Shown: positions 43,891 to 54,042 of the stretch, piece after piece
Numbering within the stretch: position 1 is the stretch's first letter
How the letters are laid out: the number at the start of each line of letters is the position of its first letter
Source of the DNA: Brachionus rotundiformis
Lineage: Eukaryota > Rotifera > Eurotatoria > Ploima > Brachionidae
DNA length: 64,000 nt
Assembly: GCA_016802295.1 (NCBI GenBank)
Contig: JAESIW010000210.1
Location: 496,001-560,000, forward strand
Reading direction: 5' to 3'
The notes under the pieces: model-generated
Told to the model about the DNA's origin: nothing
The model's database searches: none
The model's input: the letters and a program-made list of their open reading frames with translations, nothing else
Translations under genes and position numbers: made by a program

Positions 43891-44637
43891 TTAATTAAAC
43901 ATTTTACCTAATGTAGATTTATAAGCAACTGCCGCTAATAAAGCCCCTATTACTGGTGCAAATACAGGTACTGTCCATACTTTAATATCGGCAAAACCAG
44001 TATTAGAAAAACCAGCTAACACTGCAAATACTCGTGGTGCAAAATCACGTGCTGGGTTAATAGCAAAACCATGCATTGCCCCAAAACTACAACCTATAGC
44101 CATTAGCAAAATACCTATTGCAATAGGCACTAGGGTTCTGTTAAAAAACGGATTTTTTTCTTCGGTAATAACTAATACTAAAAATACTAACAAAAAACCG
44201 CCCACAATTTGGTCTACAACGCCAGAAGTAAAATTATTAACTGCAGGCATAGTGGCAAATACTCCTGCGGTTTGGCTAAAGTCAAAATCCATTTGCACCC
44301 ATTTGTAGTAATATACTGCAAAGGTAACGGCGGCACCTAAAAAAGCCCCTATTAATTGTGCAATAATATATACTACACTGTCTTTAGCACTAATTTTGCC
44401 TAACAATAACATAGCTAACGTAACTGCAGGGTTTAAATGAGCCCCACTAACTCCGCCAACTGCATAAATAGAAACAATTAATGCAAAACCCCAACCTAAC
44501 ACTATGTTAGTGTATCCGCCAAAAGCTTGAGTATCTGGTGTAGAAAATAATACAACCGAAGCCACCACCCCAGTACCTAACGCTAGTAAAATTGCGGTTC
44601 CTATTATTTCTGCTAAAAATTTATTATAAGTTGTCAT
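43891..44637 (-). CDS. glpF: MIP-family channel, probable glycerol facilitator
   Basis: 248 residues with six membrane helices. The two half-helix motifs are GAHLNPAVTLAML (near 63-75) and FAINPARDFAPRV (near 194-206). The Asp after the second NPAR is typical of glycerol facilitators; water-only aquaporins have another residue. Passive uptake of glycerol or other small polyols is therefore likelier than water alone. No glpK or glpD lies nearby. About 100 bases separate it from the DASS gene upstream. Confidence 0.88.
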   Translation of the reverse strand: MTTYNKFLAEIIGTAILLALGTGVVASVVLFSTPDTQAFGGYTNIVLGWGFALIVSIYAVGGVSGAHLNPAVTLAMLLLGKISAKDSVVYIIAQLIGAFLGAAVTFAVYYYKWVQMDFDFSQTAGVFATMPAVNNFTSGVVDQIVGGFLLVFLVLVITEEKNPFFNRTLVPIAIGILLMAIGCSFGAMHGFAINPARDFAPRVFAVLAGFSNTGFADIKVWTVPVFAPVIGALLAAVAYKSTLGKMFN

Positions 44638-44740
44638 AGTTTTTATTTCCTTTTAGTTTAGTTTATAACAATAAATACAATATTAACTACATAATACAAC
44701 AAAAATTGTTAAAAATGTAATAATTTTTTATACTATTTAG

Positions 44741-46159
44741 TTAAATATTAAAAATATAAGGCACTACATAGTAAGAATACACACTTATAACCACAGCACA
44801 AATAATATTTAAATACAAGCCAGTACGCATTAAATCTTTAATGGTTAGCCTACCAGAGCTAAACACCACAGCATTAGGCGGAGTAGCCACCGGCAACATA
44901 AACGCCATAGAGGCCGCCACAGTTAACGGAGCGGCAAAAAACAAAGGATTAACGCCGTATTGTGTAGCAAAAGCAATAAACAACGGCAATACAGATGCAG
45001 TTATTGCTACGTTACTGGTTAGTTCGGTTAAAAATATCATTATAAATACTAAACATAAAATTAATGCTAATGTAGGTAAAGTGTTTAAAAATCCTAGTTG
45101 GCCTGCTATCCATACATCTAGCCCGCTTTTACCAAACAATCCTGCTAAAGCTAAGCCCCCGCCTAATAAAAATAAAATATTAAATTCTAAACGTTTAATA
45201 TCGGCAATATTTAAAATAAACTGCTTGTTTTTTAAATCTACCGGTAAAATAAACAAGGCTATAAAAGCGCTTATTGCGGTAATTTCATCGGTTATAGGAA
45301 TATGTAAATAATTATTAATAAACTTTTTAAATATCCAAGCTAATGCAGTGCAAAAAAACACTATTGCTACTAGTTTTTGTTTTTTATCCATTACGCCTAG
45401 GTTTTTATATTCTTGTTTAAAGTCAAAGTCTACTTCTTTTTTAAACGAATCTAACTTAAACATTTTGCAAATAAACAAATAAGCCACCGTTAGCAATACT
45501 GCCATTAACGGAAAACCGTACATCATCCATGTTACAAAGTCTATTTTTATATTGGCTTTGGTATCCATTAAACCTACAAATATAAAGTTAGTGGTTGTAC
45601 CAATTATTGTGCCAACACCACCAATACTTGCAGAATACGCCAAGCCTATTAACAACGCTTTTGCGTAATTGCTACCTTCTTTAATATTAAGCACCGCTAT
45701 AACCGAAATTACTACGGGTAACAACATTACCACGGTAGATGTATTGTTAATCCACATACTAATTAACGCCGTTACCAACATAAATGCCAATAATTGCCTA
45801 GATGGATTATGCCCAACTTTACTTAAAGCAAACAATGCTATACGTTTATGTAAATTGCTAACTTCTAACGCTAAACCAATAGCAAAACCGCCTAACGTTA
45901 AAAACACTACGGTAGAACTATAATAAGGTAAAATTTCTTTAATATTTACAATGCCAACCATAGGCGCATATACAATAGGCAACAGCCCCACTATACCCAA
46001 CGGCACTACTTCTAATATCCATAAAAATACCATAATAATTACTAGCCCTAAGGTTCGCCAAGCAGCAACGCTTAAGCCAAACTTGGGTTCTACTACTAAG
46101 GTAAATATTGCTACACTAATAGCAAAAATAATATTAAAAATATACAATCTTGCAAACAT
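44741..46159 (-). CDS. DASS/SLC13 sodium:anion symporter 1
   Basis: 472-residue inner-membrane carrier with about eleven or twelve helices. SLC13 carriers move di- and tricarboxylates or sulfate with Na+. Two repeated tip motifs are present: NNTSTVVMLLP near residue 138 and TSNVAITASVLP near 385. These correspond to the Ser-Asn-Thr clamps of VcINDY, here NNT and SNV. The late MAFMLPVATPPNAVVFSSGRL is a family signature. A close paralogue lies at 46966-48366; they flank the DUF2165 gene. Substrate is not certain, but malic enzyme nearby points to C4-dicarboxylates. Confidence 0.88.
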   Translation of the reverse strand: MFARLYIFNIIFAISVAIFTLVVEPKFGLSVAAWRTLGLVIIMVFLWILEVVPLGIVGLLPIVYAPMVGIVNIKEILPYYSSTVVFLTLGGFAIGLALEVSNLHKRIALFALSKVGHNPSRQLLAFMLVTALISMWINNTSTVVMLLPVVISVIAVLNIKEGSNYAKALLIGLAYSASIGGVGTIIGTTTNFIFVGLMDTKANIKIDFVTWMMYGFPLMAVLLTVAYLFICKMFKLDSFKKEVDFDFKQEYKNLGVMDKKQKLVAIVFFCTALAWIFKKFINNYLHIPITDEITAISAFIALFILPVDLKNKQFILNIADIKRLEFNILFLLGGGLALAGLFGKSGLDVWIAGQLGFLNTLPTLALILCLVFIMIFLTELTSNVAITASVLPLFIAFATQYGVNPLFFAAPLTVAASMAFMLPVATPPNAVVFSSGRLTIKDLMRTGLYLNIICAVVISVYSYYVVPYIFNI

Positions 46160-46378
46160 TTGCCACCTTTTGTTTTATAAAATTTAAATATGTTATATAT
46201 TTTACACTAAAAAGTTATAAAGATAAACATAAAACGTTAAATACATTTACTTAAAGTTGCTTTTTGTTAAATAAGTATTGCTAATTAGGTTGCATGCAAT
46301 GCACTAACACTACTAAAAATAGTATAAATTTGTTATTATAATTTATAACTTTTTTATTAAATAAAATAAGGTATTTTT

Positions 46379-46882
46379 ATGCAACAAAATTTTAATAATA
46401 ACAACTTTGCCTTTAAATTTAGCCAAATTGCCGTACTAATATTGCCAGCACTACTTGGTATATTTGGTTTTTTAAACAATGTAAGTGGGTGGCACGGCAC
46501 AGTAAATTTTGCTATAAAGCCTCTGTTGGCTATGGATGGTACGTATGATATATATTGGCAAAAAATTAGAGCCGTGGATTCGTTGTTAATAAGCAAAATA
46601 GCATTATTTGGCATTACCGCAACCGAAACCGCAGTAGGCGTTTTAAACGCAACTGCAATAGTATTAATGATTAAAAATTTTAATAATCCACAAAAATACA
46701 ATACGGCTAAAAACTTTGCGTTTGTTGGTTGTGCCTTAGGCGTATTAGTTTGGGGAGCAGGCTTTATAGCTATAGCCGGAGACTTTTTTTTAGCGTGGCA
46801 ATCTGGTGGGTTAAATACCCAGCTAGGTGGGTTAATTTATATGTTGCCGTGTTTTTTAGCATTAATTTATATAAAAAACTAG
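46379..46882 (+). CDS. DUF2165 small integral membrane protein
   Basis: 167 residues with four hydrophobic segments (about 12-34, 73-96, 113-140 and 148-165). The loop after the first helix (WHGTVNFAIKPLLAMDGTYD) carries the AMD-T element of the DUF2165 family, whose function is unknown. It lies on the plus strand between the two minus-strand DASS genes; an AAGG site precedes the ATG and a TATAAT lies about 40 bases upstream (46337-46342). Confidence 0.8.
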   Translation: MQQNFNNNNFAFKFSQIAVLILPALLGIFGFLNNVSGWHGTVNFAIKPLLAMDGTYDIYWQKIRAVDSLLISKIALFGITATETAVGVLNATAIVLMIKNFNNPQKYNTAKNFAFVGCALGVLVWGAGFIAIAGDFFLAWQSGGLNTQLGGLIYMLPCFLALIYIKN

Positions 46883-46965
46883 TTAACTAAATAGCAAAAC
46901 GCACTATGTTGTTAAACAATAACCGCATAGTGCGTAATTGTGCATAATTATATAATACAAATAAT

Positions 46966-48366
46966 TTAAAATACTATTGGTACTGCAATATAACTATATA
47001 TGCTTATAATTATTATACTTATAATATTTAAATAAACGCCAGACTTTAACATATCGGTTATATTTAATAAGTTACTACTATAAACCACAGCATTAGGCGG
47101 GCTTGCTATAGGCAACATAAATGTAGTAGAAGAAGCCATAGCCATTGGCATTGCTACTAACAATGGATTAATATTGTACTGCACTGCAAAAGCTAAAAAT
47201 ATTGGCACTAAAGTTGCGGTTACTATTCCATGATTAGTAGTTTCTACTAAAAAGGCCATGCATAAAGTGGCAAAAAGCATTATTAACAATACGTGTAATC
47301 CGCTTAAAAACTGTAAATTTTGCGAAATATAAAATCCTAAACCACTTTTGTTAAACAAAGCCCCTAAAGCAAAACCACCACCTATTAACAACAGTATGTT
47401 AAAATCTATACTTTTTATATCTTGGGTTTGTAAAATAAAACTATCTTTATTTTTACCTGTTGGTATACCAAACAACATAAACATTGCAAATAAAGATATA
47501 GCAATATCGTTAAGTTTTATAGGTAAATAACGCCCAAACATCCATAAAAACGCCGTAAGTAAAAATATAACTATTACATATACTTGCTTTACAGTAATAC
47601 GCCCTAAGCTATTATACTGCTGGGTTGCATAGCTTTGCATTGATTGCGTAAATGTGTTAAAGTTAAAAAACTTAACCACAAACCAATAACTAATACTTAA
47701 TAAAATAACAACTAAGGGTAAAGCAAATATAAACCAACTAACAAAAGATATTTCTATACCAGTTTTATTTTGCACTAAACCAGCCAGCAATGTGTTGGGG
47801 CTGGTACCTATAATGGTAGCCATTCCGCCAATACTAGTGCCGTAGGCTAAAGCTATTAGCAAGCCTTTTGCATGAATACTTTTGCTATTTAAATTTAACG
47901 CAGAAATTATAGAAATTACAATAGGTAGCAACATAACTATTACTGCAACATTTTTTATAAACATACTAAGCAAAGCACCCACCAGCATTAACACCCCAAC
48001 CTGTTGTTTGCCAGATTTACCAAATTTACTTAACATGTAAAAAGCTATACGTTTATGCAAATCGGTTTTTTGAATAGCTACGCCTATGGTCATTCCGCCT
48101 AAAATTAAAAAAATTATGCTAGAACTATAATAATTGGTAATTTCTTTAAGTTTAGCCAACCCCATTAACGGAGCATATAAAACCGGCAACAAAGCCACCA
48201 CCCCAAAGGGTAAATAATTAGATAACCACAAAATAAGCATTATAGCAATTAACACCAAAGTTTTTATTGCATTGCCCTGCAAACCGCCTATTTTGTTAAC
48301 AAAAATAGCTATTAGCAATAATAATATAATAACCGCTAATTTTATATTGTACGCTTTAATAAACAT
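46966..48366 (-). CDS. DASS/SLC13 sodium:anion symporter 2 (divergent paralogue)
   Basis: 466 residues with the same plan as the neighbouring carrier (YYSSSIIFLILGG, LHKRIAFYMLSKFG, FMLPIASPPNAVVYSS). The two clamp motifs have changed: the first reads IKNVAVIVMLLP and the second TTNHGIVTATLVP, so neither retains Ser-Asn-Thr. Altered cation coupling or substrate is likely. It begins 61 bases after malic enzyme on the same strand and probably shares its transcript, which suggests malate or a related acid as substrate. Confidence 0.86.
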   Translation of the reverse strand: MFIKAYNIKLAVIILLLLIAIFVNKIGGLQGNAIKTLVLIAIMLILWLSNYLPFGVVALLPVLYAPLMGLAKLKEITNYYSSSIIFLILGGMTIGVAIQKTDLHKRIAFYMLSKFGKSGKQQVGVLMLVGALLSMFIKNVAVIVMLLPIVISIISALNLNSKSIHAKGLLIALAYGTSIGGMATIIGTSPNTLLAGLVQNKTGIEISFVSWFIFALPLVVILLSISYWFVVKFFNFNTFTQSMQSYATQQYNSLGRITVKQVYVIVIFLLTAFLWMFGRYLPIKLNDIAISLFAMFMLFGIPTGKNKDSFILQTQDIKSIDFNILLLIGGGFALGALFNKSGLGFYISQNLQFLSGLHVLLIMLFATLCMAFLVETTNHGIVTATLVPIFLAFAVQYNINPLLVAMPMAMASSTTFMLPIASPPNAVVYSSNLLNITDMLKSGVYLNIISIIIISIYSYIAVPIVF

Positions 48367-48427
48367 ATTACACCCTTTTGTTGTTAATAATGTTTTATTA
48401 CTGCCTAGCGGTAAATTTTATATACTA

Positions 48428-49606
48428 TTATTTATTTTTGCTATCGTTAACCGCTTTAACCACTGCATTACACACAACATCTACTACATCTTTATTTAGC
48501 GGATTAGGTATAATGTAATCTTTATTTAATTCTGTATCGCTAACCATACCGGCAATAGCTTTAGCCACTGCCACTTTAATATCCATAGTTACCTGCCTTG
48601 CTTTGGCTTGTAACAAACCTTTAAATAGTCCAGGAAAAGCCAAAATATTATTAATTTGGTTAGGGTAATCGCTTCTGCCAGTACCTACAACTGCGGCTCC
48701 GTGTTGTATAGCTAAACTTGGATCAATCTCTGGCTCTGGATTGGCTAGTGCGTAAATTATTGGATTTTTAGCCATGGTTTTTAGCATTTCTGGTGTTAAC
48801 AAATTAGCAACCGAAACCCCAATAAAAACATCGGCATTAACTAATGCTTCTTGTAAGTCTCCTTTGCAATAGGTATAGTTTTTGTTTAAAATTTCTAGTA
48901 ATTCTAAAGTTAAAAAATTATAACTGCCTGCTTGTGGGTTTTCTTTAGCTACTACGCCTTTTAGGTTACAAGCAATTATATTTTGCACCCCTAAATAATG
49001 CAACATTTTTATAATAGAACTACCCGCCGCACCTGTACCAGAAAGCACAACGGTAATATCGGCAATATCTTTTTTAACTATTTTTAACGAATTTAACAAA
49101 GCCGCCGCCAATACTATTGCAGTGCCGTGTTGATCATCATGAAAAACCGGAATATCTAATTCGGCATCTAATGTGCGCTCTATCTCCACACATCTAGGGG
49201 CAGCAATATCTTCTAACATAATAGCAGATACACTAGGGGCAAGCATTTTGCAAAAATTTATAATATCTTTGGTTTCTTGGCTGCCAACGCATATGGGCAT
49301 TACATCTATATTGGTTAATTGTTTTAATACCGCACTTTTAGCCTCTATTACTGGCAAACCCGCTAAAGGCCCTATGTTGCCTAAGCCTAAAATAGCAGAA
49401 CCGTCTGATATAACTGCCATATTATTGCCTTTGTTGGTGTATGTATATACTTGGCTAGGGTCTTGTTTAATTTCTAAGCAAGGCAAAGCTATACCAGGAG
49501 AATAGTAAGTAGCTAAATCTTCTTTAGTGTTAAATTGTACTTTAGCTTTAGTTTCTATTTTGCCTTTGCTGGCTTTGTGTTTGTTTAAAATATCTTGCTT
49601 ATTCAT
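48428..49606 (-). CDS. malic enzyme (short form without phosphotransacetylase domain)
   Basis: Oxidative decarboxylation of malate to pyruvate. 392 residues. Catalytic and binding motifs are LATYYSPGIALPCLEI (Tyr), GLGNIGPLAGLPVIEAKSAVL (Lys), EDIAAPRCVEIE, VFHDDQHGTAIVLAAALLNSL (metal-binding Asp pair) and the NAD(P) loop LSGTGAAGSSIIKML. The common proteobacterial MaeB is about 750 residues with a phosphotransacetylase-like tail; this one lacks it. Cofactor choice cannot be decided by eye. Leads a probable malic enzyme-DASS operon. Confidence 0.93.
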   Translation of the reverse strand: MNKQDILNKHKASKGKIETKAKVQFNTKEDLATYYSPGIALPCLEIKQDPSQVYTYTNKGNNMAVISDGSAILGLGNIGPLAGLPVIEAKSAVLKQLTNIDVMPICVGSQETKDIINFCKMLAPSVSAIMLEDIAAPRCVEIERTLDAELDIPVFHDDQHGTAIVLAAALLNSLKIVKKDIADITVVLSGTGAAGSSIIKMLHYLGVQNIIACNLKGVVAKENPQAGSYNFLTLELLEILNKNYTYCKGDLQEALVNADVFIGVSVANLLTPEMLKTMAKNPIIYALANPEPEIDPSLAIQHGAAVVGTGRSDYPNQINNILAFPGLFKGLLQAKARQVTMDIKVAVAKAIAGMVSDTELNKDYIIPNPLNKDVVDVVCNAVVKAVNDSKNK

Positions 49607-49648
49607 AATAAGGTCTCGTTAAAATATAGTATTAATTAATTTATTAAT

Positions 49649-50062
49649 TTATTTATAATTGTGCGTATTTAAGCTTGCTTTTAATAAGTTATAAGCAGTT
49701 AATTTTTGCGTGTAAAAATCTTTAGCGGTTTGGTTAGTTTGTTGTTGTAATTTTTGGTTAGCAGTATTAATTAAACTTTCTATTTCTGCGGTAGTAATTT
49801 TGCTTAGGTTGTAAGTTTCGCTACAATTAATAAAAATTTTATTATTATTGCACAACATAGTACCGCCCAATACAAAGTATCTATCGGTTACTTTTTTGTC
49901 GTCAAAAATATACACCACGCCGTTAGTTAAAATTTGGCTAAAAACTCTGGGGCTATTAATTACCCCAACATCGCCTTGTATACCCGGCACTACCATTGTA
50001 CTAGCACTGCCGGATTGTAATGTTTTATAATTGTTAGCTATTGTATAAGTTAAATTTTGCAT
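49649..50062 (-). CDS. atpC: ATP synthase F1 epsilon subunit
   Basis: 137 residues. The N-terminal beta sandwich carries MVVPGIQGDVGVINS, the diagnostic element, and the C-terminal helices (LSKITTAEIESLINTANQKL) can inhibit hydrolysis. Last gene of atpHAGDC, 32 bases after atpD. Confidence 0.93.
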   Translation of the reverse strand: MQNLTYTIANNYKTLQSGSASTMVVPGIQGDVGVINSPRVFSQILTNGVVYIFDDKKVTDRYFVLGGTMLCNNNKIFINCSETYNLSKITTAEIESLINTANQKLQQQTNQTAKDFYTQKLTAYNLLKASLNTHNYK

Positions 50063-50094
50063 GATTTTCTTTTTTAATTAAACTTAACTAATTA

Positions 50095-51516
50095 TTACTG
50101 TTGTTGTAGCTTTTTGGCTTTTTCTTTAACCGAAGCCAAGTTACCAACCATATAAAAAGCCTCTTCTGGTAAATCGTCCACTTCGCCATCGGCAACTGCG
50201 TTAAAGTCGTTAATAATATCGTCTATACTAACAATAACCCCTGGTATACCACTAAATACTTCGGCCACGTTTAAAGGTTGGCTTAAAAAACGTTGAATTT
50301 TTCTTGCTCTGGCAACAATAACTTTATCTTCTTCAGATAATTCATCTATACCTAAAATAGCAATAATATCTTGTAAGTCTTTATATTTTTGCAAAATACG
50401 TTGTACTTTTAAGGCAGTTTCGTAATGTTTTTTACCAACAATGTTAGGATCTAAAATTCTAGAACTACTTTCTAGTGGGCTAACTGCAGGGTAAATACCT
50501 AAAGATGCTAGCTCTCTAGATAACACTGTGGTGGCATCTAAATGGCTAAACGACGTTGCAGGTGCAGGATCGGTTAAATCATCTGCAGGTACAAATACCG
50601 CTTGTACCGAAGTAATAGAACCCCTAACGGTAGATGTAATACGCTCTTGCAAATTACCCATTTCGCTTGCTAATGTTGGTTGGTAACCCACTGCAGAAGG
50701 TATTCTGCCTAATAGTGTAGAAATTTCGGAACCCGCTTGCGAAAATCTAAAAATGTTGTCCACAAAAAATAATACGTCTTTGCCGTCTACATCTCTAAAA
50801 TGTTCTGCCATGGTTAAACCACTTAAAGCTACCCTTGCTCTTGGCCCCGGAGGCTCATTCATTTGGCCGTACACCAAAGCACATCTAGATTTTGAAGGAT
50901 CTTTTAAATCAATAACGCCAGACTCTACCATTTCATGAAATAAATCGTTACCTTCTCTGGTACGCTCTCCTACGCCAGTAAATACCGAATAACCACCATA
51001 AGTTTTAGCTATATTATTAATAAGTTCCATAATAATAACGGTTTTACCAACACCGGCACCACCAAACAAACCTACTTTACCGCCTTTTAAATACGGCAAC
51101 ATTAAATCTATAACTTTAATACCTGTGTATAAAACTTCGTATTTAGTAGATTGTTCTACATATTTTGGGGCTTCTCTGTGTATAGGTATTTTAGTTTCTG
51201 CTTTTACTTCGCCAAAACCATCTACAGGGTTACCTAAAACGTTAACTATTCTGCCTAAAACTGCATCGCCTACCGGTACAGAAATAGGTGCACCTGTATC
51301 TATTACATCTACCCCTCTAACTAAGCCGTTAGTACTATCCATTGCTATGGTTCTTACTCTACCATCGCCCACATGCATAACTACTTCTAAGGTTAGCTTA
51401 GTTTCGTTTTGCACTACTAATGCATTATATATGGCAGGAACCTTATCTTCATCAAAATCTACATCCACTACCGAGCCACTTACCTGGCTAATTTTACCAA
51501 CAACTTGTTTTGTCAT
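50095..51516 (-). CDS. atpD: ATP synthase F1 beta subunit
   Basis: Catalytic subunit. 473 residues. P-loop GLFGGAGVGKTVIIMEL, catalytic Glu in GVGERTREGNDLFHEM, QMNEPPGPRARVALSGL, DELSEED (the DELSEED loop that meets gamma) and SQPLNVAEVFSG. AAGGAG ribosome binding site. Confidence 0.98.
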   Translation of the reverse strand: MTKQVVGKISQVSGSVVDVDFDEDKVPAIYNALVVQNETKLTLEVVMHVGDGRVRTIAMDSTNGLVRGVDVIDTGAPISVPVGDAVLGRIVNVLGNPVDGFGEVKAETKIPIHREAPKYVEQSTKYEVLYTGIKVIDLMLPYLKGGKVGLFGGAGVGKTVIIMELINNIAKTYGGYSVFTGVGERTREGNDLFHEMVESGVIDLKDPSKSRCALVYGQMNEPPGPRARVALSGLTMAEHFRDVDGKDVLFFVDNIFRFSQAGSEISTLLGRIPSAVGYQPTLASEMGNLQERITSTVRGSITSVQAVFVPADDLTDPAPATSFSHLDATTVLSRELASLGIYPAVSPLESSSRILDPNIVGKKHYETALKVQRILQKYKDLQDIIAILGIDELSEEDKVIVARARKIQRFLSQPLNVAEVFSGIPGVIVSIDDIINDFNAVADGEVDDLPEEAFYMVGNLASVKEKAKKLQQQ

Positions 51517-51555
51517 TTAGTTCTCCTTAACAACATAAAATAATTTTTATTAATT

Positions 51556-52467
51556 TTAGCTAGCTTCTACACCGGCTACTATCTCACTTAATTCTTTAGT
51601 TACCAACGCTTGGCGGGTACGGTTATGAATTAAACTTAACTTAGTTTTTAGTTCTTTACAATTTTCATAGGCGTTATCCATAGCGGTTAACCTACTGCTA
51701 AATTCTGCTAATAAACTATTTATATAGCAAATATACAGTTTGTAGGCTAAATAGTTTACCATTAATTGCTGTAGCGTATCGGTAAATTGGGCTTCGTCGG
51801 TTACCGTGTTTTGCTCTATAAATGTGGCTTCTTGCTGGGTGCTAAAACTTATAGGTAGCAAGTCTATTATTTTAACTTCTTGCGAAATAACCGAATAACT
51901 ATGGGTATAAACCACACTTACGCCATCTGCTTTATTGTTTGTTAGCATATCTACTATTGCAGTTGCAGAAATTATAAAGTCATCGTAACTAACATCTTTT
52001 ATTTCTGCAGAATAAGTAATATCTAGCATACTTTTAGGAAAATCTTTTTTTAAAAAGTAATTAGCTTTTTCGCCAAAAGTTAAAATACTGCAATTACCAT
52101 TAATTTTATTTATAAACTTGGTAGCTTTATTTATAACATTGTTGTTGTAAGCCCCGCATAACCCACGGTTAGAAGAAAAAACCACAACTATTTTTTTACT
52201 ATTTTCTGCTTGCCCAACACTAGCTTGGCCGTTGCTGGTATTATTAAACGCAACGTTATACAAATTACTTGTAGCGTTGCCTTTTTGCTTGTGCAACCAC
52301 AACAAACTATTAAAGGCTAAAGCGTTATTATTAAAAAAACTTTCGTTATTTTTTATGTTTTTAATAACAGATAACCTAGATGTAGCCACCGCTTTTAAAG
52401 ACTGCGTAATACGTTGTACGTTAGAAACATTTACTATGCGTCTTTTAACTTCTCTTAATGTTGCCAT
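51556..52467 (-). CDS. atpG: ATP synthase F1 gamma subunit
   Basis: Rotor shaft. 303 residues. N-terminal helix EVKRRIVNVSNVQRITQSLKAVATSRL, central SSNRGLCGAYNNNV and C-terminal helix SRLTAMDNAYENCKELKTKLSLIHNRTRQ...ITKELSEIVAG-type ending. Between atpA and atpD. Confidence 0.96.
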   Translation of the reverse strand: MATLREVKRRIVNVSNVQRITQSLKAVATSRLSVIKNIKNNESFFNNNALAFNSLLWLHKQKGNATSNLYNVAFNNTSNGQASVGQAENSKKIVVVFSSNRGLCGAYNNNVINKATKFINKINGNCSILTFGEKANYFLKKDFPKSMLDITYSAEIKDVSYDDFIISATAIVDMLTNNKADGVSVVYTHSYSVISQEVKIIDLLPISFSTQQEATFIEQNTVTDEAQFTDTLQQLMVNYLAYKLYICYINSLLAEFSSRLTAMDNAYENCKELKTKLSLIHNRTRQALVTKELSEIVAGVEAS

Positions 52468-52476
52468 AAAAACCTA

Positions 52477-54015
52477 TTAAGCGTTATGTTTTATAAAATT
52501 ACTGGTAAAATTAGCAATAAAAGTATCAATTTCTGCAATATCTTCTTTAGATAAATCTTTATTAACCATAATGTTTTTTATTACATTAGGTATAGATTTT
52601 TTAGCTTCTTCTAGCAGGCTAGATTCGTATTTTTTTACTAATTTGGTTTCTACTTTATCTAAGTAGCCTTTGCTAACAGCGTACAAGCTAATTACTTGTT
52701 CGTCTAAAGATAAAGGTTTATAGTTAACTTGGTTTAACATTTCAACCCATCTTTCGCCTCTGGCTAAAGTTTTTTTAGTGTTTTCATCTAAGTCTGATGA
52801 AAATTGGCTAAATTTTGCCATTTCTCGGTACTGGGCAAGCTCTAATTTAATAGAACCTGTTACTTTTTTTATTGCTTTAGTTTGTGCTGCACCGCCAACC
52901 CTACTAACAGAGTTACCAACGTTTACTGCCGGCCTAACACCCTGAAAAAACAAATCGCTTTCTAAAAATATTTGGCCATCGGTAATAGAAATTACGTTGG
53001 TTGGAATATACGCAGAAATATCGTTAGCCTGAGTTTCTACCACTGGTAAAGCAGTTAAAGAGCCTCCGCCTTTGGCATCGCTTAATTTAGCGGCACGCTC
53101 TAATAATCTAGAGTGCAAGTAAAATACATCGCCTGGGTAGGCTTCTCTACCCGGAGAACGTCTTAATAATAAAGAAATTTCACGGTAAGCAATTGCCTGT
53201 TTAGATAAATCATCGTAAAAAATTACAGAATGCATGCCGTTGTCTCTAAAATATTCGGCAATAGCACAACCTACGTATGGGGCTAAGTATTGCAATGCAG
53301 AAGAATCCGAAGCCGAAGCCACCACCACACAACTATACTCCATTGCACCTGCTTCTTCTAACGAAGCAACTAAATTAACCACAGAAGACATTTTTTGCCC
53401 TATTGCCACGTATACGCAATACATTTTATCTTCTTCGGATGTAGCTTGTTGATTAATGCGTTTTTGGTTAATAATAGAGTCTACTATTACTGCAGTTTTA
53501 CCTGTTTGTCTGTCGCCTATTATAAGTTCTCTTTGCCCTCTACCAATTGGTATTAACGAATCTATTGCTTTAATACCAGTTTGAAAAGGTTGATGAACCG
53601 ACTTTCTATCCATAATACCAGGAGCAACCGCCTCTACTAAACCTCTGGCAGAAGCTTTAATTTCACCTTTGCCGTCTATTGGGTTACCTAAAACGTCTAC
53701 TACTCTGCCTAAGTATTCTTTACCAACGCCAACATCCATTTGGCGGTTTAAACGTTTAACTTTAAAGCCACTTTCTATGGTGTCTTCTTTAGATAATAAA
53801 ATAACACCAACGCTGTCTTCTGCTAAGTTAAAGCATAATCCAGTAACGCCGTTTTCAAACTCTACAAGTTCGCCCAAGCTAACATTTTGCAAGCCATATA
53901 CTTGGCAAACCCCTGCATTAATAGATAATACAACACCAGATTCTTCGGTTACAACCCCTAAGTCTAGGTCTTCTAGTTGTTTTTTTATAGATTGAGTTAA
54001 GTTTTGCGTAGACAT
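52477..54015 (-). CDS. atpA: ATP synthase F1 alpha subunit
   Basis: Regulatory nucleotide-binding subunit. 512 residues, family length. P-loop GDRQTGKTAVIVDSI, YPGDVFYLHSRLLERAAKLS, SITDGQIFLESDLFFQGVRPAVNVGNSVSRVGG. Follows atpH by 27 bases and precedes atpG by 9. Confidence 0.98.
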   Translation of the reverse strand: MSTQNLTQSIKKQLEDLDLGVVTEESGVVLSINAGVCQVYGLQNVSLGELVEFENGVTGLCFNLAEDSVGVILLSKEDTIESGFKVKRLNRQMDVGVGKEYLGRVVDVLGNPIDGKGEIKASARGLVEAVAPGIMDRKSVHQPFQTGIKAIDSLIPIGRGQRELIIGDRQTGKTAVIVDSIINQKRINQQATSEEDKMYCVYVAIGQKMSSVVNLVASLEEAGAMEYSCVVVASASDSSALQYLAPYVGCAIAEYFRDNGMHSVIFYDDLSKQAIAYREISLLLRRSPGREAYPGDVFYLHSRLLERAAKLSDAKGGGSLTALPVVETQANDISAYIPTNVISITDGQIFLESDLFFQGVRPAVNVGNSVSRVGGAAQTKAIKKVTGSIKLELAQYREMAKFSQFSSDLDENTKKTLARGERWVEMLNQVNYKPLSLDEQVISLYAVSKGYLDKVETKLVKKYESSLLEEAKKSIPNVIKNIMVNKDLSKEDIAEIDTFIANFTSNFIKHNA

Positions 54016-54042
54016 TTACACCCTCGGTTATACTAATAAATT

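Noticed and set aside
46290..46299. TTGCATGCAA palindrome upstream of DUF2165
   Set aside because: Ten bases only, one copy, no link to a promoter element; not enough for an operator call.
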